Assembly: GCA_051875715.1 (NCBI GenBank)
Contig: JBJEHD010000053.1
Coordinates: 1-52,414, forward strand
DNA from: DYCT01 sp051875715
Lineage (GTDB): Bacteria > Bacteroidota > Bacteroidia > Bacteroidales > Bacteroidaceae
Direction of reading: 5' to 3'
DNA: 52,414 bases
A program made the translations under genes and the position numbers. Positions 32,933 to 42,001 of this stretch are shown here, piece by piece (position 1 is the stretch's first letter; every line of letters starts with the position of its first letter). The notes beneath the pieces are model-generated. The model had not been told where the DNA came from, made no database searches, and saw only the letters and a program-made list of their open reading frames with translations.

Positions 32933-34018
32933 CTACGGCACAGTTTTTGTGTGGATTGGGGGCTGGCCGTGAGTGGAATTTATTCGTTGCATGAACCAGC
33001 GTTCGATAGGTATGGTGAAATAACTCAGCAAGGTCGAACCAACGAAAATGGCCAATGAACTTGCAATCCCTCCTATCCATCTGTGGCTGTGAAGTATCTC
33101 CCAGTGGTAGAAACACAAGGACCAGGCTGCGTAAACCAGATTCTGGTACAGATAAATGGTGTAGCCGGCTTGATTCCAGCGCTTGAGCAAGGGGAAGGAG
33201 GGGATGCGGTAATGGCCGAACACGATGGAACATAGACATATCGAGAAAAAACCGTAAGCGACGAAAACATAGTCGGGAGGAAACTTGTGCGCTTGCATTG
33301 GACAGAAGGTGGAACTGCCAAGCAGGCTGCCAGACATGACAAAGGTACACAGCAGGGCAAGGACATAGATGGTGCGCCAGGACAGTTGCTTATAGAAAAG
33401 CCAACCGGCTACAAAGAACAGATTGTAAGCCGTAATGGTGGTGAAACGGCCTGCCCAGGCGGACAAGCAGAAAACAATGAGACAGAGCGAAAAATACCCC
33501 CCCCGAGAGAGGTAGTCCCTTGCTTTCTGCTGTAGGCCGAAAGTACAGGTCAGTACGAGATAAGGAATGATAAACCATAAGTGAGAAGCGTATGGAGTGT
33601 GTGGTACTCCTTTACAACTCAACAGGATGAATAGGTCGTGCCAGGTCATGCGTCCTAATGGGGTTGAGGCGATGGAAGCGGACTGGTTTGACGGGTCAGA
33701 GAGGAAAGAACGTAGTCCGACAAGCAAGGAAAGGGCAATCAGTGATACGGCTGCATAGATATAAAAAGGAAACATCACCCGTTTGGCCCGGTTCCAAATG
33801 GTTGCCATAAGATTCCGACGGTTGTGGGTGACGGACAGGGCGGCACCAGATATGAAGAAGACAGCCGGCATTTCAATTAGAGCCAGGGATATAAGTGGCT
33901 CTTGTCCGATTCCTAACCAATAGATAACATGGATGAAGCATACGATGTATAACATGACGATGCCTCGATAGAGGTCGAGTTGTTCGTCTCGATTGTGCGG
34001 GTGGATTGGTTTGTTCAT
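32933..34018 (-). CDS. Membrane acyltransferase (acyltransferase-3 family)
   Basis: The 361-residue protein has about ten membrane helices. It starts RDEQLDLYRGIVMLYIVCFI, where the family usually has its first helix and conserved Arg; PAVFFISGAALS and HLWFIIPYLV follow. These enzymes move acetyl or succinyl groups across the membrane onto glycans. It is the last gene of the cluster with the HAD, UbiA and GT-C genes and overlaps the HAD gene by four bases, so it could modify the glycan they make. MITE copy 2 lies just past its stop codon. Confidence 0.85.
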   Translation of the reverse strand: MNKPIHPHNRDEQLDLYRGIVMLYIVCFIHVIYWLGIGQEPLISLALIEMPAVFFISGAALSVTHNRRNLMATIWNRAKRVMFPFYIYAAVSLIALSLLVGLRSFLSDPSNQSASIASTPLGRMTWHDLFILLSCKGVPHTPYASHLWFIIPYLVLTCTFGLQQKARDYLSRGGYFSLCLIVFCLSAWAGRFTTITAYNLFFVAGWLFYKQLSWRTIYVLALLCTFVMSGSLLGSSTFCPMQAHKFPPDYVFVAYGFFSICLCSIVFGHYRIPSFPLLKRWNQAGYTIYLYQNLVYAAWSLCFYHWEILHSHRWIGGIASSLAIFVGSTLLSYFTIPIERWFMQRINSTHGQPPIHTKTVP

Positions 34019-34635
34019 GGTTGTGATTGGGGGTTTCCTCTGAATGGCTTGTAGTGACTGACGTCGGCATAGGCCAGCAGTTCCTTGTCGCCGGAACTGT
34101 CGCCGAATGCCGTGATGTGGTATTGCTCCCGATGCGGAAGAAGGGCTGCCAACCGACGGACCTTTTCCGGCCCGTTGCAGTTGGCGGAGAAAAGCCGTCC
34201 GGTGATGGTGCCGGTTTGGATTTCCGGTTGCGTACCTACGACGTGTATCTCCGCGTGTGTGAAGGGGAAGAAGAACGGACGAATCCAGTTTTCCATGCTG
34301 GCGCTGACAATCCAAATGGGGATTCCTTTCCGTGCGGCCTCTTGTAATGTCTGAACGGCCAGTGGGCGTAACAGATTGGAGTGGCATTGGGCAAAACTGT
34401 GGCACCAAGAATCGAACTCTTCAATCGGCATTCCGGCGAAATGATAGGCGAACAACTTCTCCTTTGCCTTGGCGTTGGGGTAGAGTCCCAGTTTCATCCG
34501 TATCAGCCAGGGCGCTTGAAGGAGAAGGCTCCCAATGCATCGCCATGTGCCTCGCACGTGGCGGATGAAGGCAATGAATGTGTCGCACGTGGTGAGCGTT
34601 CCATCAAAATCGAAAACGTAAATCTCTTTTTTCAT
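34015..34635 (-). CDS. HAD-superfamily phosphatase (HAD-IB type)
   Basis: The 206-residue protein has all HAD motifs: DFDGT (D9, D11), IVSAS near residue 113, and GDSSGDKELL near residue 178. The cap domain resembles SerB-like enzymes. It lies between the UbiA-family gene (nine bases upstream) and the acyltransferase gene (four-base overlap). HAD proteins are often fused to or encoded beside DPPR-synthase-type UbiA enzymes, so the likely substrate is the polyprenyl-phosphoryl-sugar-5-phosphate; this is inference. Confidence 0.85.
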   Translation of the reverse strand: MKKEIYVFDFDGTLTTCDTFIAFIRHVRGTWRCIGSLLLQAPWLIRMKLGLYPNAKAKEKLFAYHFAGMPIEEFDSWCHSFAQCHSNLLRPLAVQTLQEAARKGIPIWIVSASMENWIRPFFFPFTHAEIHVVGTQPEIQTGTITGRLFSANCNGPEKVRRLAALLPHREQYHITAFGDSSGDKELLAYADVSHYKPFRGNPQSQP

Positions 34636-34644
34636 CAGGGCGAT

Positions 34645-35538
34645 TCAGACGTAAAGGATTAAGAAGAAAGCCAGCACATACAGGACGATGCATCCTTGGA
34701 TGAATCGGTCGTGCATCAACACCTTGGTAGGACTCCCGCTTTTTACATCGACAATGGTCAGTTGCATGTAGCGAAGGATGCCGGCCAGCACGAACACGAC
34801 GGTCAAGTAGAGTTTGTCGGTTCCGATGCGGGTCGTTACTTCTTCCGATACGGTGTACATCAAGTAGCAGACAATCGTGATGGAACCCAGGATGGTGATG
34901 GTTTGGTTCATGAAGTCTAGGTTGTAGCGATTGACGTTCTTGCGGATGCAGATGCCACCCGACTGATTGTAAATCACCACGTCGTCTCGTCGCTTGGCAA
35001 AAGCCAGGAATAAGGCCAGCAGGAATGTCATCAGAATAATCCAGTGTGAGAGAGGGATGCCGGTGACGGCTCCGCCAATGAGGATGCGGATGACAAAACC
35101 GGAGGCAATGACGAACACGTCAATCAAGGCCCAGTACTTCAGCCGGATGCAATAGGCGATGTTGAGTAGCCAGTAGAATGCCAGAAGGGCGAATGCATGC
35201 GTGCCTCGTTCCCCTCCGATGCCGAACCAGGCTGTGAACAGGCCTCCTGTGGCCAGGAAAGCCATCAGCCAGTATCCTTGCCGGATGCTGACGCTGCCAC
35301 AGGCAATCGGCCTTTTGCTCTTTGTCGGGTGCTGGCGGTCGGCCTCCACGTCGTGAATGTCGTTGAAGCAGTAGATGGAACTGGCCGTCAGGCAGAACGC
35401 CAGAAATGCCAACAGACTGGCTTGGAGGCAAGCGATGTCACCCAAACTTCCGTGGAAGAACAACGGAAGAAAGATGAACAGGTTCTTCAGCCATTGTTGT
35501 GGACGAAGAAGCACAAGGAGGTTGCGGAGTTCTTTCAT
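34645..35538 (-). CDS. UbiA-family prenyltransferase, DPPR-synthase type
   Basis: The 297-residue protein has about eight or nine membrane helices and the metal-binding motif NDIHDVEAD (59-67) followed by RQHPTKSKRPIA, as in decaprenyl-phosphate phosphoribosyltransferases (Rv3806c, NoeC). A second acidic block is weaker. Such enzymes add phosphoribose from PRPP to a polyprenyl phosphate. Menaquinone or heme-O synthases are alternatives, but the start RPQQWLKNLFIF and the neighbouring HAD, GT-C and acyltransferase genes favour the DPPR type. Confidence 0.82.
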   Translation of the reverse strand: MKELRNLLVLLRPQQWLKNLFIFLPLFFHGSLGDIACLQASLLAFLAFCLTASSIYCFNDIHDVEADRQHPTKSKRPIACGSVSIRQGYWLMAFLATGGLFTAWFGIGGERGTHAFALLAFYWLLNIAYCIRLKYWALIDVFVIASGFVIRILIGGAVTGIPLSHWIILMTFLLALFLAFAKRRDDVVIYNQSGGICIRKNVNRYNLDFMNQTITILGSITIVCYLMYTVSEEVTTRIGTDKLYLTVVFVLAGILRYMQLTIVDVKSGSPTKVLMHDRFIQGCIVLYVLAFFLILYV

Positions 35539-35544
35539 ATCATA

Positions 35545-36873
35545 TTATACACAAAGAAGTTTCTGTACCAGATGCCAGGCCCATCGGATGATTCGGATGA
35601 GCCATGATGCACCGTAGGTGGCCCCGCCAACCATACTGAGGGGCAGGTAGAGCAACAGGAGTGCATACACCCAAGGTGAGGAAAGCCACTTCAGCCGGTC
35701 GATGATGTGCTGCAGCCGGGCGGAGCATGCCGTGAGTGGAGACGGGAAGCGCACATCTTCGCCTTGCAGGAAATGGTAGGCAAACAATGTGGAGAATACC
35801 CAATAGGGAATTGTACGCCCGAAATCGCACGAAAGCACGGTGAACATCGGCAACATGGATACGAATTGTAGCAACATAATGTCGCTCATGCGGAGGGTGT
35901 CCAAAGGCTTTAGACGATTCCACTTGAGGTCTACGGTGTTGATGCGGGTGACGAAGTAATACACCAATACGAAGTTGAGTAGGGTGAGGAGGGCGGACGG
36001 AAGGTAACGGTATCGTATCTCAGGATGGAAGTTACAGAGGAAGTTCATGTGAATATGCATACGGAATGTATCCTTGCTGTTCCAAGCCAGTGCGCCGACA
36101 CCATTGTCGATTGGGTCTGTAGATGCATCCCATGCCTGTGGGTATTGCTCCATGCAGGGTTGCCAGGATGCCCAGATGGCATCGACCACGCCTTGATTGC
36201 CTTTGCAGATGCAGACGGCCGCCATGGCCAACAGGGGAAGGGCGAAGAAACCCAGTGCAGACAGGCCGGCCTTCGCCATGGAACGGGTTTCTTGATAGCA
36301 GTGAAATGCCCAAATGCACATGAGAAGAGGGACGGAGAAGAAAAAGGTTGCTTCGTGCGACAAGATGGTCAGCACGTTCACAGCCTGGATGCCCATCCAT
36401 GTCCAGGCGTTGCGCTTCTGCATATAGCGGTGAAAAAGGTAGAAGAGGCCGTATACGGCCAACAGCATACCGATGTCTCGCCGGAACCAGCCGAGGCTTG
36501 CGGAGAGAAGTCTTCCCAAGAACGCCCAGCTGACCAAGATGAAAACCGACCAACCTTCTTTGCGGAACATCCGAAGGACCACATAAATGAACAGGGCGGC
36601 CAGCCCTACGTAAAGGGATTGGATAACCACGTTGACGGGGTAGGGATGCCACTGGTAGACCGCATAGAGGATTTGCCCGATGAGCCCCCGACGCACGAAT
36701 CCACCTTCGTAATTGATTAGCCAGTCGCTAATCTCGTAGGAGTAGTACGAAAAATTATTCCATTGGGCTATCCACTGGTAGGGCCCTTTTAATAACTGGA
36801 TGGCCCAGGCCACAAATAAGAATTGCAACAGATGGACTTGATGTTGCTTGAAGAAACGTAGTATCCGATTCAT
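35545..36873 (-). CDS. Polytopic membrane protein, probable GT-C-type glycosyltransferase
   Basis: The 442-residue protein has about ten to twelve membrane helices. Near residue 58 is YEGGFVRRGLIG, in a first outer loop, the place where GT-C enzymes carry catalytic acidic residues. I do not recognise a named family. As first gene of the cluster (UbiA gene six bases downstream) it would be the enzyme that uses the lipid-linked sugar, but this is inferred from topology and position. Confidence 0.6.
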   Translation of the reverse strand: MNRILRFFKQHQVHLLQFLFVAWAIQLLKGPYQWIAQWNNFSYYSYEISDWLINYEGGFVRRGLIGQILYAVYQWHPYPVNVVIQSLYVGLAALFIYVVLRMFRKEGWSVFILVSWAFLGRLLSASLGWFRRDIGMLLAVYGLFYLFHRYMQKRNAWTWMGIQAVNVLTILSHEATFFFSVPLLMCIWAFHCYQETRSMAKAGLSALGFFALPLLAMAAVCICKGNQGVVDAIWASWQPCMEQYPQAWDASTDPIDNGVGALAWNSKDTFRMHIHMNFLCNFHPEIRYRYLPSALLTLLNFVLVYYFVTRINTVDLKWNRLKPLDTLRMSDIMLLQFVSMLPMFTVLSCDFGRTIPYWVFSTLFAYHFLQGEDVRFPSPLTACSARLQHIIDRLKWLSSPWVYALLLLYLPLSMVGGATYGASWLIRIIRWAWHLVQKLLCV

Positions 36874-36920
36874 ATGTGTCAGACGTTGTTTTCCGCCCCG
36901 CGTTCCCTCCCGGTAGGCAT

Positions 36921-37188
36921 AAAAAATAAGGTGTGGGAACTGTATATCGTTTTATCTCGCTTCTCCGGCTCTCGCTAACCTTGACTGTGGATAAAACAAT
37001 AGCCCACACCTATTGGATATGCGGAACCTCATCACCAAGATGAGATGGATACATACCAACGATGTGGCGCTATTGCCATTATCTCCACAGTCGTTCAAAT
37101 TTGCGAGATTTGAGAAGCGGAAGATAATCTCAATAACACCCTGTTATAATAAAACCGTTCAGGTCCTTAACGCATTAAGTTGCTGAAC
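36921..37188 (-). ncRNA. Long rod-shaped structured RNA, 6S-like candidate
   Basis: On the minus strand the helices nest in order: GGTGT/ACACC; TTATCT/AGATAA; GCTTCTC/GAGAAGC; TCTCGC/GCGAGA; an internal loop; GACTGTGG/CCACAGTC; CAATAG/CTATTG; CCACA/TGTGG; and a tip CATCTCATC...GATGAG. The 3' end runs into TTATTTTTT. A -7 box (TACATTTG) just upstream would start the RNA near 37188 with a 5' hairpin, GTTCAG/CTGAAC enclosing CTTAA/TTAAG. A long hairpin with an open bubble resembles 6S RNA; Bacteroidales-specific structured RNAs such as Bacteroidales-1 are the other candidate. The strand is set by promoter and T-tail. No protein frame fits. Confidence 0.6.
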
Positions 37189-37194
37189 TTGGTG

Positions 37195-37202
37195 CAAATG
37201 TA
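37195..37202 (-). promoter_or_regulatory. -7 box upstream of the structured RNA
   Basis: TACATTTG on the minus strand fits TAnnTTTG. No TTTG at -33. Predicted start about seven bases downstream coincides with the first base of the 5' hairpin. Confidence 0.5.
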
Positions 37203-37287
37203 GGAAAAGAAACGGAAATGGGAGAGATGTGAAAGGAAAATTATGCAGGAGGGCGAAGATGATGGACAGAATTGCAGGCCTTTTTTA

Positions 37288-37295
37288 TACATTTG
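37288..37295 (+). promoter_or_regulatory. -7 box of the GH2 lipoprotein gene
   Basis: TACATTTG, 27 bases before ATG 37323. It argues against the ATG at 37272, which lies upstream of the promoter. Confidence 0.5.
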
Positions 37296-37322
37296 CGGGA
37301 AAACTGTGAAAACACCAGAGCA

Positions 37323-40300
37323 ATGAGATGCAATTTGTTCGTTTGTGGCTTGGCTGTGTCCTGGATGGGACTGGCGGCCGTATTGAGTGGATGTGAACGT
37401 ACCAAACAAAAAAGTGAGGATACGTACGTACGGTCGGATTATTATACACGTGGCATCGGCTGCTATCCGGGTTTGCCGCAGGAGGACTTCTCTCCGGAAT
37501 TACGGCCGGATGACAAAACCTATCGCAACGTAGCGTTGCATCGCATGGCCTACCAGTCGTCGGCCTACGACTACAATCTGACGGCTCAGTTGCTGACAGA
37601 CGGATTGCTGGCGACCGAGAATCCTTGCTACCTGGCCGTGTCGACTGAGAAAGGAGATCTGCCTCGACGGGAGCGGGAATGGGCGCTCGACCGGGGACCA
37701 TATTCCTATAACGAAGTGTGGGGCGCTGATGCGTATCTGCAGTTTTCCACTCATCAGTATGCGGAGACAGTGGACGGCCTGCGTTTGCAAGGGCGTGTGG
37801 CTTATCGCGAGGGCGTCAAGTCTGCCGGTTATGAACTGGTGCTGATGGGCTCGGACGATGGCGTGACTTGGACCGAGCTTGGTGTGCGCAGGGGCAGTGG
37901 CATGCCTGGCCAGGAAAGCCGCTATCGGATGCATTCCGACCCGAATAAACAAAGCGGTAGCGGCACATTGCCCAGCCGGATGCTGGATGAGGCTATCGCG
38001 TTGCACCATGTGGCAACGAAGGCGCATTATAGGGTGTGCTTGCGATGGGAGGCGGCAGCCTATTGGCGTGTGAATGCGGCCGACTTCTATTGCCGGGGCG
38101 AGCGGGTGGATTTGCGTCCGACGGGTCGCTTTGTCAGTGCCTGGATGAGTGCCGGAGCACAACACGAGTGGGTCTATGTGGATTTGGGCAGCCGTGCGAC
38201 CTTTGACAAGGTTGTGTTGCACTGGATTCGTAAGGCATCGGAGGGAAAGGTGCAGGTGTCGGACGATGCTGTGCGATGGCGCGATTTGGCTTTGCTTCCG
38301 GGTGGCGATGCGTTGTGCGATGTCGTTGATGTGAAGGGGCAAGGTCGCTATGTGCGGGTGTGGATGGACCAATCGGCCGACGGCGGCCGTTTTGTGTTGA
38401 GCGAACTGGAAGTGATGGGACGTGGAGGATTGGTGGCGCATCCGGTGGCGCAAGCGACCGAAACCGCTGCACGGACTATCCGTCTGTCGGGAGGAAATTG
38501 GCGTCTGCAACGTGCCTCCGAGGTGAAAGCCTCGGGCGAGGAAATAGCCTCTAAGACATTTTGTCCGGAAGGGTGGATTCCGGCTACGGTGCCGGCCACG
38601 GTGCTGACCAGTTATTGCCGCATCGGGGCGCTTCCCGATCCGAATTATGCGGACAACCAGTTGCTTGTGTCCGAATCGTTCTTCTGGAGTGACTTTTGGT
38701 ATCGGAATGAATTCGACATATCGGACACGTTCCGGCAGGAACGTCTTTTCCTTCGTCTGGATGGAATCAACTGGAAGGCCAATGTGTATATGAACGGTTC
38801 TCAGGTGGGGCGTGTGGAAGGCGCATTCAAGCAAGAAGTATTCGATGTGACGGAGGTAGCTGTCCCGGGACGGAACGTATTGGCTGTCGAGGTCATCAGA
38901 AACAGCCATATTGGGTCGGTCAAGGAGAAAAACGAACAGAGTACGGATTTCAACGGAGGAATTCTGGGCGCAGACAACCCGACCTTCCATGCCACGATTG
39001 GGTGGGATTGGATTCCGACGGTGCGAGGACGCAACATCGGAATATGGAACGATGTGTCGCTCTTCACCACGGGGAGCGTGACGTTGGAGTCGCCTTTCGT
39101 GCAGACGGCATTGGCCTTGCCGGATACGACACATGCCGACTTGAGGGCCGAGGTGCGTCTGAAAAACCATGCTTCGGCTGCCGTGTCTGGCATATTGAAA
39201 GGGCGTGTGGGAGAGATAGACTTCGAGCAGCCTGTCACCTTGCAGGCGGGCGAAGAAACCAAGGTGCTGTTTGCCCCGGAAGCGTTCCCGCAACTACGGA
39301 TGGAGAATCCGCGCTTGTGGTGGCCGGTCGGGTATGGTTCTCCTCATTTATATGATGCCTCTTTTGCGTTCCATACGAATGGGACGGTGTCCGACTCATG
39401 TTCGTTTCGTGTTGGTGTGCGCCAAATGACCTATTCAGAGGAGAATCAGGTGCTGAACATGTACATAAACGGGCGGCGTTTCATCGGACGTGGGGGAAAC
39501 TGGGGATTCAGCGAATCGAACCTGAACTACCGCGGAAGAGAGTATGAGACAGCGGTCGCTTACCATGCCGATATGCATTTCAACATCATTCGAAACTGGG
39601 TGGGCATGATTGGTGACGAGGAACTCTATGAGGCCTGCGACAAGTACGGCATTCTGCTCTGGCAGGACTTCTGGCTGGCTAATCCGGCCGATGGACCCGA
39701 CCCGGACGATCCGGCTATGTTTTTGGACAATGCGGAAAATCTGTTGAAACGAATCCGTCATCATGCTTGTGTGGGATTGTATTGCGGACGCAACGAGGGC
39801 TTTCCGCCTCCGGTACTGGACAAGGGCTTACGCAAACTGGTGGCGCAATGGCATCCCGGCCTGCATTACATCCCCAGTTCGGCCGATGAGGTGGTGAGCG
39901 GACATGGACCTTACCGGATGCTCCCGGCCAAGACCTATTTCACGTTGGAGACGGGGAACGACCGCTTTCATAGCGAACGGGGCATGCCCAATGTGTTGAC
40001 CTATGAAAGCATGCTGCGTACGTTTTCGGCGAAGGGCCTTTGGCCGCAGGCCGATGAATGGGGAATGCACGACTACACCCGGGAGGGAGCACAGGGGGCG
40101 ACTTCGTTCAATGAAATAATCGCCGAAGGTTATGGAGAGCCGCAGACAGCGCAGGAGTTTGCCGAACTGGCCCAGTGGGTGAACTATGATGGTCATCGTA
40201 GCCTGTTCGAATCGCGCAGCAAGAACCGGATGGGACTCTTGATGTGGATGAGCCATCCGTGCTGGCCATCGATGGTGTGGCAGACGTATGACTACTATCT

Positions 40301-40946
40301 GGAACCTACAGCAGCCTATTTCGGTATCAAGAAAGCCTGCGAGCCGCTGCACATCCAATGGAATCCGGCTTCGGAAGAGGTGGAGGTGGTGAACTACTGT
40401 GCCGGTTTGCGTCGGGGCTTGAAGGCTCGGGCCGAAGTGTGGCAACTGGACGGGACATTGGCCTGGAGCGAAGAGGTGGTAGTAGACAGCCGGGAAGACA
40501 GTACGCTGCCGTGCATTCGGCTGGTTTATCCGTCGTCTTTGTCGGACGTGCATTTCCTGAAACTGACGTTGTGGGAGCACGGAAGGCTGGTTTCGGACAA
40601 TTTCTACCATCGTTCTGTGAAGGAGAACGACTATCAGGCGCTGCGGTCGTTGCCGCATGTCCGACTGGAGAAACAGACGTGTTGCGAGCAGGATTCTGAT
40701 GGGACGTGGTCGGCACGGGTGCGGCTGGCGAACCGCTCGAAGGTGCCGGCGTTGCTTGTCCGGTTGAATCTGAACGGGAAAGAAGACCATCTGCAGATTC
40801 TTCCCGTTTGGTACGAAGACAACTATTTCTCTTTGCTTCCGGGCGAAGAGAAAACAATACGCCTGCATTGGTACGACCGCGACACACGTGGCTGCCGTCC
40901 TGAAATCGTAGTAAGCGGATATAACGTTGAAGCCGACAGACGTTAG
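37323..40946 (+). CDS. GH2-family exo-glycosidase lipoprotein with discoidin-like domains
   Basis: The 1207-residue protein has a lipoprotein signal with lipobox VLSGC (Cys24). Two F5/8 type C (discoidin-like) modules follow: about 65-210 (NVALHRMAYQSSAYDYN) and about 265-375 (TGRFVSAWMSAG ... KVQVSDDAVRWRDL). The GH2 sugar-binding, immunoglobulin-like and TIM-barrel domains come next, with acid/base E825 in CGRNEG and probable nucleophile E885 in FHSERG. The overall order fits beta-mannosidase or exo-beta-glucosaminidase-type GH2 enzymes acting on host or dietary glycans. No SusC/SusD pair is nearby. Substrate uncertain. Confidence 0.88.
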   Translation: MRCNLFVCGLAVSWMGLAAVLSGCERTKQKSEDTYVRSDYYTRGIGCYPGLPQEDFSPELRPDDKTYRNVALHRMAYQSSAYDYNLTAQLLTDGLLATENPCYLAVSTEKGDLPRREREWALDRGPYSYNEVWGADAYLQFSTHQYAETVDGLRLQGRVAYREGVKSAGYELVLMGSDDGVTWTELGVRRGSGMPGQESRYRMHSDPNKQSGSGTLPSRMLDEAIALHHVATKAHYRVCLRWEAAAYWRVNAADFYCRGERVDLRPTGRFVSAWMSAGAQHEWVYVDLGSRATFDKVVLHWIRKASEGKVQVSDDAVRWRDLALLPGGDALCDVVDVKGQGRYVRVWMDQSADGGRFVLSELEVMGRGGLVAHPVAQATETAARTIRLSGGNWRLQRASEVKASGEEIASKTFCPEGWIPATVPATVLTSYCRIGALPDPNYADNQLLVSESFFWSDFWYRNEFDISDTFRQERLFLRLDGINWKANVYMNGSQVGRVEGAFKQEVFDVTEVAVPGRNVLAVEVIRNSHIGSVKEKNEQSTDFNGGILGADNPTFHATIGWDWIPTVRGRNIGIWNDVSLFTTGSVTLESPFVQTALALPDTTHADLRAEVRLKNHASAAVSGILKGRVGEIDFEQPVTLQAGEETKVLFAPEAFPQLRMENPRLWWPVGYGSPHLYDASFAFHTNGTVSDSCSFRVGVRQMTYSEENQVLNMYINGRRFIGRGGNWGFSESNLNYRGREYETAVAYHADMHFNIIRNWVGMIGDEELYEACDKYGILLWQDFWLANPADGPDPDDPAMFLDNAENLLKRIRHHACVGLYCGRNEGFPPPVLDKGLRKLVAQWHPGLHYIPSSADEVVSGHGPYRMLPAKTYFTLETGNDRFHSERGMPNVLTYESMLRTFSAKGLWPQADEWGMHDYTREGAQGATSFNEIIAEGYGEPQTAQEFAELAQWVNYDGHRSLFESRSKNRMGLLMWMSHPCWPSMVWQTYDYYLEPTAAYFGIKKACEPLHIQWNPASEEVEVVNYCAGLRRGLKARAEVWQLDGTLAWSEEVVVDSREDSTLPCIRLVYPSSLSDVHFLKLTLWEHGRLVSDNFYHRSVKENDYQALRSLPHVRLEKQTCCEQDSDGTWSARVRLANRSKVPALLVRLNLNGKEDHLQILPVWYEDNYFSLLPGEEKTIRLHWYDRDTRGCRPEIVVSGYNVEADRR

Positions 40947-41158
40947 CCTTGTGTACGCCGCAATCCAAGGGTGACCTCCCGGTAGGAACGGCGCCCTTGG
41001 ATGTAGTCGGCATAGAGTTCCTCGGCCGGACGTCCGTGCAGCACGTGACATTTGCCGCATTCTTCGCATTGGTGCAGGCACTCCCATTGCCGGGCGACGT
41101 AGGCACGTCTTTCCTCGATGGTGGAAGTGTCGAGGGCAGGAGGTGTCATCCCATCCAT
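40943..41158 (-). CDS. Cys-rich mini-protein overlapping the ZIP transporter gene
   Basis: The 71-residue protein contains HQCEECGKCHVLHGR, giving C, C, C and H residues spaced for one metal site, then YADYIQGRRSYREVTLG. Start ATG 41158 lies inside the ZIP gene end (13-base overlap), so it is translated with that transporter; ATG 41149 is an alternative start. Its own end overlaps the GH2 stop codon by four bases on the opposite strand. I know no named function; zinc or other metal binding is suggested by the cysteines and neighbour. Confidence 0.65.
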   Translation of the reverse strand: MDGMTPPALDTSTIEERRAYVARQWECLHQCEECGKCHVLHGRPAEELYADYIQGRRSYREVTLGLRRTQG

Positions 41159-41904
41159 GTGTCAATCATCAAGATGGTGATGAAGCCCAGGAGCAAGGCA
41201 TAGGTGGCTTGCTTCTGGTATCCGTGTGCGTGAGTTTCCGGAATCATTTCGTCGCTGGTGACGTAGAGCATGGCTCCTCCGGCAAAGGACAGCATGATGG
41301 GAAGCCAGGCCGAGGATACGGAACCGAGGCCGAAGCCAATCCAGACTCCTACGACTTCCAGCAGCCCGATGGCCAACGACAGCGTAAAGGTGCGCAGGCG
41401 GGATACTCCTGCCACGAGCAAAGGTGCGATGATGACCATTCCTTCCGGGATGTTTTGTACGGCGATACTCAACGAAACCAGCCACGACGCATCGCCTCCG
41501 GCCTGATTGCTCATGCTGACTCCGGCAGCCATCCCCTCCGGCAGTTTGTGCAGGGCGATGGCCATGACAAACAACATGACATGGTTCAAAGTCTTGTTGT
41601 GGGCGTGTTGCTCGGCATCAAGCCCTGTAATGTGGTGCAGGTGAGGGGTGAAAAGGTCGAGTAAGTTGAGGAAGAAGGCTCCTGCCATGCCTGCAATAGG
41701 TACAAGCCAGCAGATGTAGCCTGTTGCCGTCGTAAAGGCCGGGCCGAGCAGTCCTAAGCATGCTGCGGCCAACATGATACCTGCGCAAAAACCAAGCACG
41801 GTATCGTTCCACTTGTGCGGTAATTCCTTGATGAGAAATCCGATAAGACTTCCGAGCACCGTGGCCCCGCATAGCCCGGCTGCGCTAATCCATACTTCTG
41901 TCAT
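41146..41904 (-). CDS. ZIP-family metal transporter (ZupT-like)
   Basis: The 252-residue protein has eight membrane helices. The two ZIP signature helices are present: ALHKLPEGMAAG and SIAVQNIPEGMV, whose His, Pro, Glu and Asn line the metal path, with a His-rich loop (HLHHITGLDAEQHAH) between helices. It takes up zinc or related divalent metals. A TATCTTTG -7 box at 41910-41917 is so near the start codon that the mRNA may have almost no leader. Confidence 0.9.
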   Translation of the reverse strand: MTEVWISAAGLCGATVLGSLIGFLIKELPHKWNDTVLGFCAGIMLAAACLGLLGPAFTTATGYICWLVPIAGMAGAFFLNLLDLFTPHLHHITGLDAEQHAHNKTLNHVMLFVMAIALHKLPEGMAAGVSMSNQAGGDASWLVSLSIAVQNIPEGMVIIAPLLVAGVSRLRTFTLSLAIGLLEVVGVWIGFGLGSVSSAWLPIMLSFAGGAMLYVTSDEMIPETHAHGYQKQATYALLLGFITILMIDTWMG

Positions 41905-41950
41905 GGCTGCAAAGATAGGATTTCTTCGAATATGGGAGAGTGGGGGAAAT

Positions 41951-41980
41951 AAAAAACGGGCCGATTCCGGCCCGTTTTTT
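41951..41980 (-). terminator. Terminator between the ZIP and glycogen genes
   Basis: AAAAAACGGGCCG pairs perfectly with CGGCCCGTTTTTT around an ATTC loop, with T-runs on both strands. It ends the glycogen operon on the minus strand, 21 bases past the GH57 stop codon. Confidence 0.9.
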
Positions 41981-42001
41981 ATTTAGATAGCACTTGGATG
42001 C

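Noticed and set aside
37272..37322. Earlier ATG for the GH2 lipoprotein
   Set aside because: It lies upstream of the -7 box at 37288-37295 and would put 17 unrelated residues before the signal peptide.
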